Assembly (NCBI GenBank): GCA_028280105.1
Contig: JANQML010000378.1
Span: 1-36,465, forward strand
Reading direction: 5' to 3'
Length of the DNA stretch: 36,465 nucleotides
From: Desulfobacula sp.
GTDB lineage: Bacteria > Desulfobacterota > Desulfobacteria > Desulfobacterales > Desulfobacteraceae
Made by a program: the position numbers and the translations under genes. This document shows, in pieces, positions 16,299 through 24,923 of the stretch. The stretch's first letter is position 1. Each line of letters starts with the position of its first letter. Below the pieces are notes generated by a model. The model worked only from the letters and a program-made list of their open reading frames with translations, was not told where the DNA came from and did not search any database.

Positions 16299-17025
16299 GG
16301 CAGAAAACGTAACCAAGATTTTCAAGGGCAGGGGCGAGGTGGTTCGGGCGGTGGACGGTGTCTCCGTCAGTGTTGAAAAAGGAGAGGTCGTGGTTGTCAT
16401 CGGGCCGTCCGGATCCGGAAAATCAACCTTTATCCGGTGTTTGAATAAACTGGAGCAATATGATGAGGGTCACGTGATCATTGACGGCATTGATCTGTCT
16501 GATTCAAAAACCAACCTGAATAGAGTCAGGGCCGAGGTCGGCATGGTTTTTCAGCATTTCAACCTCTTTCCCCATAAAACCGTTCTGGAGAATTTGACCC
16601 TGGCTCAACAACGGGTTCGAAAGCGTAAAAAAGAGGACGCCGTTAAAAATGCCCGGGCATTGCTTGTAAAGGTCGGCATTGCCGATAAAGAGAGTGAGTA
16701 CCCCTCCCGGTTATCCGGTGGACAGCAGCAACGGGTGGCCATTGCAAGGGCGCTGGCCATGGATCCTAAAGTCATGCTTTTTGATGAACCGACATCGGCC
16801 CTGGATCCGGAAATGGTGGGTGAGGTTCTGGATGTAATGAAACAACTGGCCCGTGAAGGGATGACCATGATTGTCGTCACCCATGAGATGGGGTTTGCCC
16901 GGGAAGTGGCGGACCGGGTTATTTTTATGGATGAAGGAAAGGTCGTTGAAACGGGAACACCCGAACATTTTTTCACCAATCCCCGGGAAGAACGGGCCCG
17001 GTTATTTCTCAAACAGGTGTTGTAA
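16291..17025 (+). CDS. Polar amino-acid ABC transporter ATP-binding protein (GlnQ/HisP family)
   Basis: The 244-residue ABC ATPase has Walker [10 protein letters not shown], a Q-loop in [17 protein letters not shown], signature LSGGQQQRV, Walker [15 protein letters not shown] and an H-loop in [12 protein letters not shown]. All are typical of the polar amino-acid uptake class. The start is GTG 16291, overlapping the permease stop by 8 bases, with GGAGG ending 10 bases before it. An in-frame ATG at 16189 would add 34 residues read from within the permease gene and is not credible. A terminator follows 35 bases after the stop. Confidence 0.92.
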   Translation: MIKAENVTKIFKGRGEVVRAVDGVSVSVEKGEVVVVIGPSGSGKSTFIRCLNKLEQYDEGHVIIDGIDLSDSKTNLNRVRAEVGMVFQHFNLFPHKTVLENLTLAQQRVRKRKKEDAVKNARALLVKVGIADKESEYPSRLSGGQQQRVAIARALAMDPKVMLFDEPTSALDPEMVGEVLDVMKQLAREGMTMIVVTHEMGFAREVADRVIFMDEGKVVETGTPEHFFTNPREERARLFLKQVL

Positions 17026-17060
17026 AACCGGGTCTGACAGGGAGAGTAGGCAAAACAGAA

Positions 17061-17090
17061 ATGGTCCCGCCTGTTCGGGACCATTATTTA
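17061..17090 (+). terminator. Intrinsic terminator of the amino-acid ABC operon
   Basis: A perfect 9-base stem, ATGGTCCCG (17061-17069) with CGGGACCAT (17076-17084), has a 6-base loop and is followed by TATTTAT. It lies 36 bases after the ATPase stop codon. The A-rich stretch before it may let it act in both directions. Confidence 0.72.
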
Positions 17091-17217
17091 TCCCAACGTT
17101 GCATAAAAACCGGCACCTTCACGCTTTTTGCAATGATGGGGGGTATTGGTTTCTCCTGTGTAAAACAACCCTGATGCCGTGCCGGGAATTAGATATAAAA
17201 AGATCGGATAAGAATTT

Positions 17218-17763
17218 CTAAGGGGCCGGACAGGTCAGCATATTGTTTCGTACGACATCGTAGAGGTCTTCAAATCTCAGAACCCCGGTGATTTCTTCGT
17301 TATTTTTTATAATCAGGGGTTGATGAACACCCATGACATAGACGTGAAGGGCTTTTTCAAGAGACTCATCCTCCTGTAAAAATTCGGTTTCGTCCGGGGT
17401 GTGCATAATGTCGTCGATCTTTATATGGCTTCCTCTTTCGCACAGGTCTTTGATGGGTTCTCTCCACAAATCATATTCTCTCATCATGTCAAGGACATAT
17501 TGCTTGGTTAGAATTCCATCCTGATAATTCTTGCACAACCTTTTGTATCCCGGTTCCAATGCCCTGAAAATGTCGAGCATCGTGACTTTACCCAGAAAAT
17601 CACCTGCCGGATCCACAACAATCACATCCCGGTGCAAATGGCGGGTCGTGGTTTGCTGATTCGTCTCTAAAATCTGGAAAACATCGTAAAGCGTCTGATC
17701 CGCTTTTACGGTGACATAGTCCTCAATCGGCGTCATTACCTCTTTTATTTTAATGTTTTTCAT
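17218..17763 (-). CDS. CBS-domain pair protein
   Basis: The 181-residue protein has two CBS motifs (about 5-70 and 113-175), starting with the typical KIKEVMTPIEDYVTV and KIDDIMHT. They frame an insert of about 40 residues (GYKRLCKNYQDGILTKQYV). CBS pairs bind adenine nucleotides and act as energy sensors, either free or attached to enzymes. This one is free, so its partner is unknown. It lies downstream of mrcA on the same strand and its ATG overlaps the stop of a possible small ORF (ATGA). GGGAGGAG forms a good ribosome binding site. Confidence 0.82.
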   Translation of the reverse strand: MKNIKIKEVMTPIEDYVTVKADQTLYDVFQILETNQQTTTRHLHRDVIVVDPAGDFLGKVTMLDIFRALEPGYKRLCKNYQDGILTKQYVLDMMREYDLWREPIKDLCERGSHIKIDDIMHTPDETEFLQEDESLEKALHVYVMGVHQPLIIKNNEEITGVLRFEDLYDVVRNNMLTCPAP

Positions 17764-17933
17764 ATCTCCTCCCTCAAATACTCTTTAATTCTAAGTATGA
17801 GTCGATCTTTGGAGTATTGAACTGTTGCGGCGTTCAATAAATATAAAACATAAAGCCGATCGGCAGGATTGTCAAAGTTCGGTATACTATTCCAGGCCCA
17901 TTTTAAATAGATTTTCAGATTCCTCCGCCACAT
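17760..17933 (-). CDS. Possible small protein between mrcA and the CBS gene
   Basis: A frame different from mrcA stays open across the mrcA stop and ends in an ATGA overlap with the CBS gene. From ATG 17933 it encodes 57 residues, with a helix-forming end (RLYVLYLLNAATVQY, then KDRLILRIKEYLREEI). The part beyond mrcA is fully open for about 125 bases. No good ribosome binding site precedes the ATG and it would overlap mrcA by 47 bases. The family was not recognised, and it may be a chance frame. Confidence 0.28.
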   Translation of the reverse strand: MWRRNLKIYLKWAWNSIPNFDNPADRLYVLYLLNAATVQYSKDRLILRIKEYLREEI

Positions 17934-20295
17934 CCGGTTCAGGTGTGCGTTCGGAAGGAACGGTTCCCTCTTTAAAACATTCAAAAATCGTTTTTTCGCT
18001 GCTTTCACTGGGCAGCAGGCCGGTTTTGGCATCGATTTTGGCAAACACGATGCCTTCGGGTACGTTAAACGTACGGGCCGGTTTTCCTTTTAATGCATTC
18101 TGCATGTAATCAAGCCAGATCGGGCTGGCGGCACGGGACCCGAACTCCCCTTTTCCCAGCGGGGCTTCCTGATCCAGGCCCACCCAGACCCCTGTGGTGT
18201 ACCTGGGGGTATATCCCAGATACCAGGCATCAAACAGGTTGTTCGTGGTCCCTGTTTTCCCGGCAGCCGGTCGCTTCAAGGCCCGAATACGCCATCCGGT
18301 TCCGGATTTGACAACACTTTCCATAATATTGGTCATGATATAGGCGGTGCTCATGTCAATGACCTTTTTCCGGATGAGTTTGGAATTTTCCAGCAGTTTT
18401 CCGTCACGATCGTAGATTTTGGTTATAAAGACGGGTTCAATCAGGTAGCCCAGGTTGGAAAAGACCGAGTATGCATTCACTATTTCAAGCAGGGAAAGGC
18501 CGCTGGAACCCAGAGCAATGGACAGATCCCGGCTGATGTTCGACGTGATGCCAAGTCTGCGTGAATAATCAATCACGTAGTCAATACCGATATCCTGCAG
18601 GATTTTAATGGTTACGATATTTCGGGATTTAACCATGGCTTCCCTGAACAGGGTCGGTCCGAAAAACTTTTCTTTGTTATTTTGGGGTTTCCATACAAAG
18701 TCGCGGTCCGGGTCCTCGTAAACAACAGGTGAGTCGATGATCATGCTGGCTGCTGTATATCCTTTATCCAGGGCTGCTGCATAAATAATCGGTTTGAATG
18801 CCGATCCCGGCTGGCGCCTGGACTGGTAAGCCCGGTTAAACTGGCTGTTTCGAAAGCCCCGTCCGCCGATCATGGCCTTTACATGACCGGTTTCCGCTTC
18901 AATGCTCAGCAAGGCGGATTGGGCAACCGGTTCCTGCTCAAGGCTGAACTCCAGAATATCGTCTTCCACCGGGTCATTCAGCAGTTTGACCCGGATGACA
19001 TCTCCGGGTCTGAACACCTGTGAGGGGCGTTTCACCTTGGCTTCATAATAGGCAACGTCGATATCGGGTTTTCTGGCCCATGTCATGGTTTCCAGCTTGA
19101 TGATACCTTGGAAATCCCCCACCCGGACAAGGGTGGTGTTTTCGTCATCATTAACGGTCCGGACCACCCCTTCATAAATGGTTCCTTTTTCAAGCAGGTT
19201 TTTTCCGATCTTTTCCGAAACCCGGTCGGTGAATTCTTCGACCTGGACGGCCGGCAGATTTTTTAACGGTCCCCGGTATCCCGTTCGCCTGTCCAATTCG
19301 ATCAGACCCTTGTTGACCGCTTCCCTGCCTATCTTCTGAAGTTCGATATTCACGGCGGTGTGAATTTGAAGGCCCTGCCTGTTTAAGGCGTCCTTCCCAT
19401 ATTTTTTTTCCACATACCGCCGGACATGCTCGGTATAGTAGGGAACCCGCTCGATAAACCAGTTTTTCCTGGGCTTAATGTCCAGCTTAATGTCAATGGC
19501 TTCGGTGGCTTGAAGATTGGTAATCATGCCGTCCTCTTTCATCCGGTTCAACACATAGACCTGGCGTTGCTTGGCCCGGTCCGGAAACCGAAACGGTGAA
19601 TACCGGCTGGGAGCCTGGGGAAGTCCGGCCAGCATGGAGCATTCGGCCAGATTCAGATCCTTTGCATGCTTCCCGAAATAGTTCTCAGAGGCCGCCTCAA
19701 CACCGTAGGCGCCATGGCCGAGATAGATCTGGTTCAGGTAAAGAAAGAGGATTTCATCTTTGGTGAATTTTTTTTCAATACGATAGGCAAGAATAGCCTC
19801 TTTAATCTTTCGTTTGTAGGTTCGTTCCGGTGTGAGCAAAAAGGATTTTGTGACCTGCTGGGTAATTGTTGATCCGCCCTGGACAATGGTGCCGGCTTTA
19901 AAGTTTTTCAAAGAAGCTCGAAAAATCGAGATAATGTCAATACCGGGATGATCTTTGAACCGTGAATCTTCTGCCGCAACAAATGCATTTTTCAGATTTT
20001 CAGGCATCTCGTCAAGCGGAATGACGATCCGTCTTTCTTCTGCAAATTCCCCGATTTTTCTGCCGTCATCGGAAAAGACATTGGTTACGGTGGGCGGGCG
20101 GTAATCTTTCAGCGTATTTATTTTAGGCAGATCCTTGCTCAGTACATAGTAGACACCGCCGGTTGCTGCAAAACCCAGCAGGCCGATGACCAGAATTATG
20201 ATTGAAAACCATTTAATTATGGAGAGAAATATATTTGTTTCTTTTTTTTTGCGCCGTTGTTTCAGTACGTCCGACTTACTCTTACGTTTTGCCAT
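17887..20295 (-). CDS. mrcA: Penicillin-binding protein 1A (bifunctional transglycosylase/transpeptidase)
   Basis: The 802-residue class A PBP has a basic cytoplasmic N-terminus, a TM anchor (about 26-50), a glycosyltransferase domain with catalytic E109 in AAEDSRFKDHPG and GGSTITQQ (140-147), and an OB-like insert (about 370-450). The transpeptidase domain has SAFK with nucleophile S498 and K501, SRN (557-559) and KTG (680-682). It polymerises and cross-links peptidoglycan at the inner membrane. All catalytic motifs are intact. The start is the first ATG; the ribosome binding site is weak. Confidence 0.95.
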   Translation of the reverse strand: MAKRKSKSDVLKQRRKKKETNIFLSIIKWFSIIILVIGLLGFAATGGVYYVLSKDLPKINTLKDYRPPTVTNVFSDDGRKIGEFAEERRIVIPLDEMPENLKNAFVAAEDSRFKDHPGIDIISIFRASLKNFKAGTIVQGGSTITQQVTKSFLLTPERTYKRKIKEAILAYRIEKKFTKDEILFLYLNQIYLGHGAYGVEAASENYFGKHAKDLNLAECSMLAGLPQAPSRYSPFRFPDRAKQRQVYVLNRMKEDGMITNLQATEAIDIKLDIKPRKNWFIERVPYYTEHVRRYVEKKYGKDALNRQGLQIHTAVNIELQKIGREAVNKGLIELDRRTGYRGPLKNLPAVQVEEFTDRVSEKIGKNLLEKGTIYEGVVRTVNDDENTTLVRVGDFQGIIKLETMTWARKPDIDVAYYEAKVKRPSQVFRPGDVIRVKLLNDPVEDDILEFSLEQEPVAQSALLSIEAETGHVKAMIGGRGFRNSQFNRAYQSRRQPGSAFKPIIYAAALDKGYTAASMIIDSPVVYEDPDRDFVWKPQNNKEKFFGPTLFREAMVKSRNIVTIKILQDIGIDYVIDYSRRLGITSNISRDLSIALGSSGLSLLEIVNAYSVFSNLGYLIEPVFITKIYDRDGKLLENSKLIRKKVIDMSTAYIMTNIMESVVKSGTGWRIRALKRPAAGKTGTTNNLFDAWYLGYTPRYTTGVWVGLDQEAPLGKGEFGSRAASPIWLDYMQNALKGKPARTFNVPEGIVFAKIDAKTGLLPSESSEKTIFECFKEGTVPSERTPEPDVAEESENLFKMGLE

Positions 20296-20374
20296 AACAC
20301 CCTGTAATTCAATTCAAATGAAATTCTTTTGTATCGTGTAATTACCAGATTAACCGGAAATTGGCAACATAAAT

Positions 20375-20433
20375 GGCGGGGTCTTCCACCCCTGGCCGAA
20401 TTTAACGATTGCATTTGCTTTGCAATTTTTTTT
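20375..20433 (+). terminator. Pair of hairpins ending in a T-run upstream of hisI
   Basis: GGGGT (20378-20382) pairs with ACCCC (20388-20392), and the flanking GGC/GCC could extend the stem across a bulge. Further on, ATTGCA (20408-20413) pairs with TGCAAT (20421-20426) and is followed by eight Ts. The second hairpin has the form of a plus-strand intrinsic terminator. It lies in the mrcA-hisI divergent region, where no plus-strand gene is seen before it, and it overlaps the -35 of a promoter. It could end a small RNA or shield the promoter, or be chance. Confidence 0.35.
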
Positions 20434-20449
20434 GTCGTTTTGATATAAT
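20420..20449 (+). promoter_or_regulatory. Candidate extended -10 promoter of the hisI operon
   Basis: A perfect TATAAT (20444-20449) carries the extended -10 TG at 20441-20442. TTGCAA (20420-20425) sits 18 bases upstream. Transcription would begin about 120 bases before hisI. Confidence 0.55.
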
Positions 20450-20504
20450 CCTCTTATTTTAAAATGGCTTATGTTTTCATCTTTGATGGAAATCGAATTA
20501 AAAA

Positions 20505-20535
20505 TTGACATTGTTTGAAATATTAGGTATTTAAT
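20505..20535 (+). promoter_or_regulatory. Second candidate promoter of the hisI operon
   Basis: A perfect TTGACA (20505-20510) is followed by TATTTA at a 17-base spacing (20528-20533), or TTTAAT at 19 (20530-20535). The -10 is weak, so it may be a secondary start or regulated. Confidence 0.35.
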
Positions 20536-20576
20536 AAAGTTTTCAGTGTTCAATTTGATGGGAGTTATGACGAGGA

Positions 20577-20951
20577 ATGGTAAAACTTGATTTTGAAAAA
20601 ACCGGTGGGTTGATTCCGGCCATTGCCCAGGATTATCAGACCGGGGAAGTGCTGATGCTGGCATATATGAATGAGCAATCTTTTGAGGAGACGCTTAAAA
20701 GCGGAAAGGCAACCTATTATAGCCGGTCAAAACAGTCGTTGTGGAAAAAAGGTGAGACATCCGGTCATATGCAGGATGTAAAAGAGATCCGTGTGGACTG
20801 CGACCGGGATACGATCTTATTGAAAGTCGATCAAATCGGGGGAGCGGCCTGTCATAAAGGGTATAAGAGCTGTTTTTTTTCATGCATCACCAATGATGAA
20901 ATCATGGTTACGGACCCGATCGTTTTTGATCCAAAAGAGGTATACAAATAA
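20577..20951 (+). CDS. hisI: Phosphoribosyl-AMP cyclohydrolase HisI
   Basis: The 124-residue protein has the metal-binding signature DCDRD (74-78) and zinc ligands in [10 protein letters not shown] (C92, C99). It also shows the family motif [18 protein letters not shown]. It hydrolyses the adenine ring of PR-AMP in the third step of histidine synthesis. It is the free cyclohydrolase form without the HisE pyrophosphohydrolase domain. Its stop overlaps the hisG start by one base (TAATG). The other his genes are not in the window. Confidence 0.94.
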   Translation: MVKLDFEKTGGLIPAIAQDYQTGEVLMLAYMNEQSFEETLKSGKATYYSRSKQSLWKKGETSGHMQDVKEIRVDCDRDTILLKVDQIGGAACHKGYKSCFFSCITNDEIMVTDPIVFDPKEVYK

Positions 20952-21826
20952 TGGAAAAACTATTAAAACTGGGCATCCCAAAGGGGAGCCTTCAAAATGC
21001 AACCATCAACCTGTTTAAAAATTCGGGCTGGAAGATCAACGTAAACGGCAGAAGCTATTTCCCGGATATTGATGATGATACCATAGAATGTGCACTCTGT
21101 CGGGCCCAGGAGATGTCCATCAATGTTCAATCCGGTATTATTGATGCCGGGTTGACCGGTCTGGACTGGGTGGCGGAACATGAATCCGATGTCCATGTGG
21201 TCTGTGATCTGGTCTATTCAAAAGTCAGCGCCCGTCCGGCCAGGTGGATAATTGCCGTGGCCAGTGATTCCCCCATTGAAACCCTTGAAGATCTTGAAGG
21301 TAAGACCATCTCAACCGAGCTTGTCAAATTCACCAAACGCTTTTTTAAAGAACGGAATATCAATGTGAACGTGAAGTTCTCCTGGGGAGCAACCGAAGCA
21401 AAAATCGTTTCAGGTCTGGCTGATGCCATTGTTGAAATAACCGAAACCGAAAGTACCATCCGGGCCCATAATCTCAAGGTGATCCACGAAGTGATGGAGA
21501 CCAATACCCAGCTGATCGCCAATAAAGAGGCCTGGAAGGACAGCAGAAAGAGAGAAAAAATCGAGCAGATTGCCATGCTGCTTCAGGCCGCACTGGTGGC
21601 GGACAAACTGGTGGGAATAAAGATGAATGTTCCCAAGGAGCGGATCAAAGAGATCGTGGCAAAACTGCCCAGCCTGAACGGCCCCACCGTGGCCCATCTC
21701 TATGAATCCGACTGGTTTGCGGTGGAGGCGGTGGTGGAGACGCACCTGGTCAGGGATCTGATTCCGGAACTGCTTAAGATCGGTGCCGAGGGGATAATCG
21801 AATATTCATTGAACAAGGTATTGTAA
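20951..21826 (+). CDS. hisG: ATP phosphoribosyltransferase HisG, long form
   Basis: The 291-residue protein is of the long HisG type. It has two periplasmic-binding-like lobes (about 1-210) with GIPKGSLQ, the phosphoribosyl region ADAIVEITETESTIRAHNL, and a C-terminal ACT-like regulatory domain (about 215-291) for histidine feedback. It joins ATP and PRPP in the first step of histidine synthesis. The presence of the regulatory domain means no HisZ partner is needed. It follows hisI with a one-base overlap and precedes the aminotransferase by one base. Confidence 0.94.
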   Translation: MEKLLKLGIPKGSLQNATINLFKNSGWKINVNGRSYFPDIDDDTIECALCRAQEMSINVQSGIIDAGLTGLDWVAEHESDVHVVCDLVYSKVSARPARWIIAVASDSPIETLEDLEGKTISTELVKFTKRFFKERNINVNVKFSWGATEAKIVSGLADAIVEITETESTIRAHNLKVIHEVMETNTQLIANKEAWKDSRKREKIEQIAMLLQAALVADKLVGIKMNVPKERIKEIVAKLPSLNGPTVAHLYESDWFAVEAVVETHLVRDLIPELLKIGAEGIIEYSLNKVL

Positions 21827-21827
21827 T

Positions 21828-22985
21828 ATGGAACCGGCAGATCGGTGCAAGCATATCACCCCTTTCATTGTTATGGAGATTCTGGAAAAGATTCACCAGA
21901 TGGAAGAAAAGGGGATTGACGTCATTCACATGGAAATCGGTGAGCCTGATTTTAATGTGCCCGAGTGTGTCAACCAGGTGAGTATGGAAGCCTTTTCCCG
22001 GAATGAAACCCACTATACCCATTCTCTGGGCGATATACGGCTTCGAAAGGCGATCAGCGATTACCACAAACAGACCTATGGCACCTGCATTGATCCGGAG
22101 CATATTCTGGTTACTTCCGGGACATCGCCTGCCATGCTGCTTCTCTTTTCGGCATTGATCAATCCCGGGGATGAGGTGATCATATCTGATCCGCATTATG
22201 CCTGCTATGAAAATTTCATTAACTATGTGCTCGGGGTGCCGGTGACGGTTCCGGTGTATGAAGAAGACGGCTTTGTCTATACGCCGGAAGCCATCCGGGA
22301 AAAAATTACGCCGAAAACCCGGGCGATTTTTCTCAATTCACCGGCCAACCCCACCGGAAACGTGATTCCCTGTGAACGGATGAAACAGATTGTTGAAATT
22401 GCCCGAACCAACGATATTTATATTATTTCCGATGAAATTTACCATGGCCTTGTCTACGAAGGAAAAGAACACTCTATTTTTGAGTTTACCTCCAAGGCAT
22501 TTGTGCTGAACGGATTTTCAAAGCTGTTTGCCATGACTGGCCTGCGCCTGGGATATCTGATTTCTCCGCCTGAATTTATAAGGGCATTACAGGTGTTACA
22601 GCAAAACTTTTTTATCTGCGCCAACTCCATCGCCCAACTGGCCGGTGTCGCCGCTTTAACCGACTCTGAAACGGAAACACGGGCCATGAAAGAACGATAC
22701 AACCGGCGCAGGATCTATATGATCGACAGGCTGAAACAGATGGGGTTTGATATTAAGGTCGAACCCACGGGTGCCTTTTATGTCTTTGTCAATGCAAAGC
22801 ATATTTCATCCGACTCCTATGCATTGGCACTGGATATTCTTGAAAAGGCCCATATCGGGGTCACGCCGGGTATTGATTTCGGGGCAAACGGAGAAGGATT
22901 TATCCGGTTTTCCTATGCCAATTCCATGGACAACCTGAGGATCGGTCTGGACCGGATGGAAGGTTACTTGGCCAGTTTAAAATGA
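21828..22985 (+). CDS. PLP-dependent aminotransferase, class I/II (aspartate aminotransferase-like)
   Basis: The 385-residue fold-type I enzyme has N174 in SPANPTG (171-177), D202 and Y205 in SDEIYHG, the PLP lysine K232 in NGFSKLFAMTGLRLG and R240 for the phosphate. Family members transfer amino groups of aspartate, alanine or aromatic amino acids. The position after hisI-hisG might suggest histidinol-phosphate aminotransferase, but the motifs resemble the AspC/PatA group rather than HisC. The substrate remains open. Its end overlaps engB in an ATGA. Confidence 0.88.
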   Translation: MEPADRCKHITPFIVMEILEKIHQMEEKGIDVIHMEIGEPDFNVPECVNQVSMEAFSRNETHYTHSLGDIRLRKAISDYHKQTYGTCIDPEHILVTSGTSPAMLLLFSALINPGDEVIISDPHYACYENFINYVLGVPVTVPVYEEDGFVYTPEAIREKITPKTRAIFLNSPANPTGNVIPCERMKQIVEIARTNDIYIISDEIYHGLVYEGKEHSIFEFTSKAFVLNGFSKLFAMTGLRLGYLISPPEFIRALQVLQQNFFICANSIAQLAGVAALTDSETETRAMKERYNRRRIYMIDRLKQMGFDIKVEPTGAFYVFVNAKHISSDSYALALDILEKAHIGVTPGIDFGANGEGFIRFSYANSMDNLRIGLDRMEGYLASLK

Positions 22986-23575
22986 AGATTAAACGTGTGG
23001 AATTCATTAAAAGTGCGGTTAAAGAAAATCAATATCCCGAGTATGATTTCCCTGAAATCGCCTTTGCCGGCCGGTCCAATGTGGGGAAGTCCTCATTGAT
23101 CAATACCCTGATTCAACGAAAAGACCTTGTGAAAACCAGTTCAAAGCCCGGTTGCACCCAGTTGATCAATTTTTTTCTGGTCAATGAGAATCTCTCCTTT
23201 GTTGATCTGCCCGGATACGGCTATGCCAAGGTATCCAAAAAGATCCGCTCTCAATGGCAGCCGATGATAGAACGGTATTTGGGCTCCCGCAGCAACCTGT
23301 TGGGTCTGATTCTTCTCATTGATATTCGCCGGGATCCGGAAAAAGAAGAATTTGAGATGATGAACTGGCTTGAAAATCACGGCCTGCCGTTTCTGGTGGT
23401 GTTGACCAAAGCGGACAAACTATCAAAAACCAAACAGCAGAAGCGGTTGAATTCAATCTGTCCCCAATTGAATCGGGATAAAAACGGGGTGATTTGTTTC
23501 TCATCCAAAACAAAAAAGGGGCGTGAAACGGTTCTCGGTGAAATAGAGAATCTGATCGAGTGGGGTAGCGAATGA
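22982..23575 (+). CDS. engB: Ribosome biogenesis GTPase EngB (YsxC/YihA)
   Basis: The 197-residue GTPase has G1 GRSNVGKS (30-37), a conserved G2 threonine region TSSKPGCTQ, G3 DLPGYGYAKV and G4 TKAD. This single-domain order is that of EngB, required for 50S subunit maturation. The start overlaps the aminotransferase stop by four bases, and its own stop overlaps the era start by four bases. Continuous translational coupling therefore runs through the operon. Confidence 0.94.
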   Translation: MKIKRVEFIKSAVKENQYPEYDFPEIAFAGRSNVGKSSLINTLIQRKDLVKTSSKPGCTQLINFFLVNENLSFVDLPGYGYAKVSKKIRSQWQPMIERYLGSRSNLLGLILLIDIRRDPEKEEFEMMNWLENHGLPFLVVLTKADKLSKTKQQKRLNSICPQLNRDKNGVICFSSKTKKGRETVLGEIENLIEWGSE

Positions 23576-24483
23576 AAAAAGAATCAAAAAGGATGAAAGG
23601 CAGAGACAGTATGAGATCCGGATTTGTCGGCATCATCGGTGCACCCAATGCCGGGAAATCAACCCTGCTCAATCAGATCCTGGGTCAGAAAATTTCCATT
23701 ACATCAAAAAAACCCCAAACCACCCGTGACCGGATTCTGGGAATCGTCAACCAGCCCCAATCCCAGATGATATTCATTGATACTCCCGGTATTCACAAAA
23801 GCACCTCCCTTTTAAACCGCAGAATTGTAGACGCCGCCTTGCAGGCATTGGAAGATGCGGATCTCATTCTTTTTATGGTGGATGTTGCGTCCAGAAATCA
23901 TTCTGCTGAAAAGTTGATTGTTTCCCAGTTAAAGAAAAGAGACAAACCTGTGGTGCTGGCTTTAAATAAAATAGACCTGGTCAAAAAATCCGATGTTTAT
24001 TCGCTGGTAACTTCGTTTTCAGATCTGCATGATTTTAAGTCCGTGGTTCCGATTTCCGCCCAAAAAAATATCCAGGTGGAAACCCTGCTTGAAGAAGTTG
24101 AAAAAGTGCTGCCCAAGGGTCCCATGCTCTATCCGGAAGAGACATTCACCGATGTCTCGGAAACCTTCATGGTCAAGGAGATTATCCGGGAAAAGGTGTT
24201 CCGGCTTACCGGTATGGAAATCCCGTATTCCTCTGCTGTAACCGTGGATTCCTTTGACGTTGAAAACCGCCTGGTTGTTATTCATGCCAGTATCCATGTG
24301 GTGCGCGACTCGCAAAAGGGCATCATTATCGGTAAAAAGGGGGGGATGCTGACCCGGATCGGTGCCAAAGCAAGAAAAGATATTGAAGAGATGATGGGGA
24401 AAAAAGTATTGCTCAAATTGTTTGTCAAGGTCTCTAAAAACTGGAGCAACAATAAAAGATTGTTAAACGAATTCGGATATTAA
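23572..24483 (+). CDS. era: GTPase Era
   Basis: The 303-residue protein has a GTPase domain with G1 GAPNAGKS (23-30), G2 region KKPQTTRDRI, G3 DTPGIHK and G4 NKID. The C-terminal KH domain has the loop GKKGGM and ends KRLLNEFGY. Era binds the 3' end of 16S rRNA during 30S assembly. The first ATG overlaps the engB stop; M8 and M14 are alternative starts nearer the usual N-terminal length. Era is often beside rnc, whereas here rnc is about 12 kb away and fused to a PHP domain. Confidence 0.95.
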   Translation: MKKESKRMKGRDSMRSGFVGIIGAPNAGKSTLLNQILGQKISITSKKPQTTRDRILGIVNQPQSQMIFIDTPGIHKSTSLLNRRIVDAALQALEDADLILFMVDVASRNHSAEKLIVSQLKKRDKPVVLALNKIDLVKKSDVYSLVTSFSDLHDFKSVVPISAQKNIQVETLLEEVEKVLPKGPMLYPEETFTDVSETFMVKEIIREKVFRLTGMEIPYSSAVTVDSFDVENRLVVIHASIHVVRDSQKGIIIGKKGGMLTRIGAKARKDIEEMMGKKVLLKLFVKVSKNWSNNKRLLNEFGY

Positions 24484-24487
24484 TACC

Positions 24488-24790
24488 ATGAATTCACCCT
24501 CATCATGCCCGTTGCCGTTTATCGATGATGCTGTTCTGAAAAAGGAACGGAACAAGGCAAGGCAGATCAGGAACAGCCAGTGGTGGAAACGAAAACGGTC
24601 CGCAGGGATCTGCCACTATTGCCGCCGGAGCTTCAATCCCAAGGAACTGACTATGGACCATGTCATCCCGGTCTCAAGAGGCGGTAAATCTGAAAAATTT
24701 AATCTGGTTCCCTGTTGCAAAGAATGCAACACTCAAAAAAAAGAGCTTCTTCCGGCTGAGTGGGATGCATATATGTCATCCTTGAAATGA
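24488..24790 (+). CDS. Small HNH endonuclease-like protein
   Basis: The 100-residue protein has a basic N-terminal stretch. A compact zinc-containing HNH domain follows: C42 and C45 (CHYC), the core D57 H58 in DHVIPVSRGG, N72 in KFNLVPCC, and C77/C80 as the second ligand pair. All hallmark residues are present, so nuclease activity is plausible; the substrate is unknown. It starts 4 bases after era in the same operon. A hairpin overlaps its stop codon. Confidence 0.85.
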   Translation: MNSPSSCPLPFIDDAVLKKERNKARQIRNSQWWKRKRSAGICHYCRRSFNPKELTMDHVIPVSRGGKSEKFNLVPCCKECNTQKKELLPAEWDAYMSSLK

Positions 24791-24808
24791 CGGGATTGCC
24801 CGTCATTT
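24785..24808. terminator. Hairpin at the end of the hisI-era-HNH operon
   Basis: A perfect 10-base stem, AAATGACGGG (24785-24794) with CCCGTCATTT (24799-24808), has a 4-base loop and overlaps the HNH stop codon. It is rich in GC near the loop and AT at the base, but lacks a long T-run. It probably ends plus-strand transcription and may work in both directions. Confidence 0.55.
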
Positions 24809-24852
24809 AGATAGATAGACATTAAGATTACGCTGATGGATCCGGGGAAAAC

Positions 24853-24889
24853 AAAAAAAGCCGCAGAAAGAGAGTCGTCTTTATGCGGC
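24853..24889 (-). terminator. Intrinsic terminator of the minus-strand gene at 24924-25688
   Basis: Read on the minus strand, GCCGCA (24884-24889) pairs with TGCGGC (24860-24865). A further AAAG/CTTT pairing lies inside after one mismatch, and the stem is followed by seven Ts (24859-24853). It lies 35 bases beyond the stop codon of the minus-strand gene. Confidence 0.82.
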
Positions 24890-24923
24890 CTCGGATGCTG
24901 AGAAACAATCTTGGAAGTGTTGT

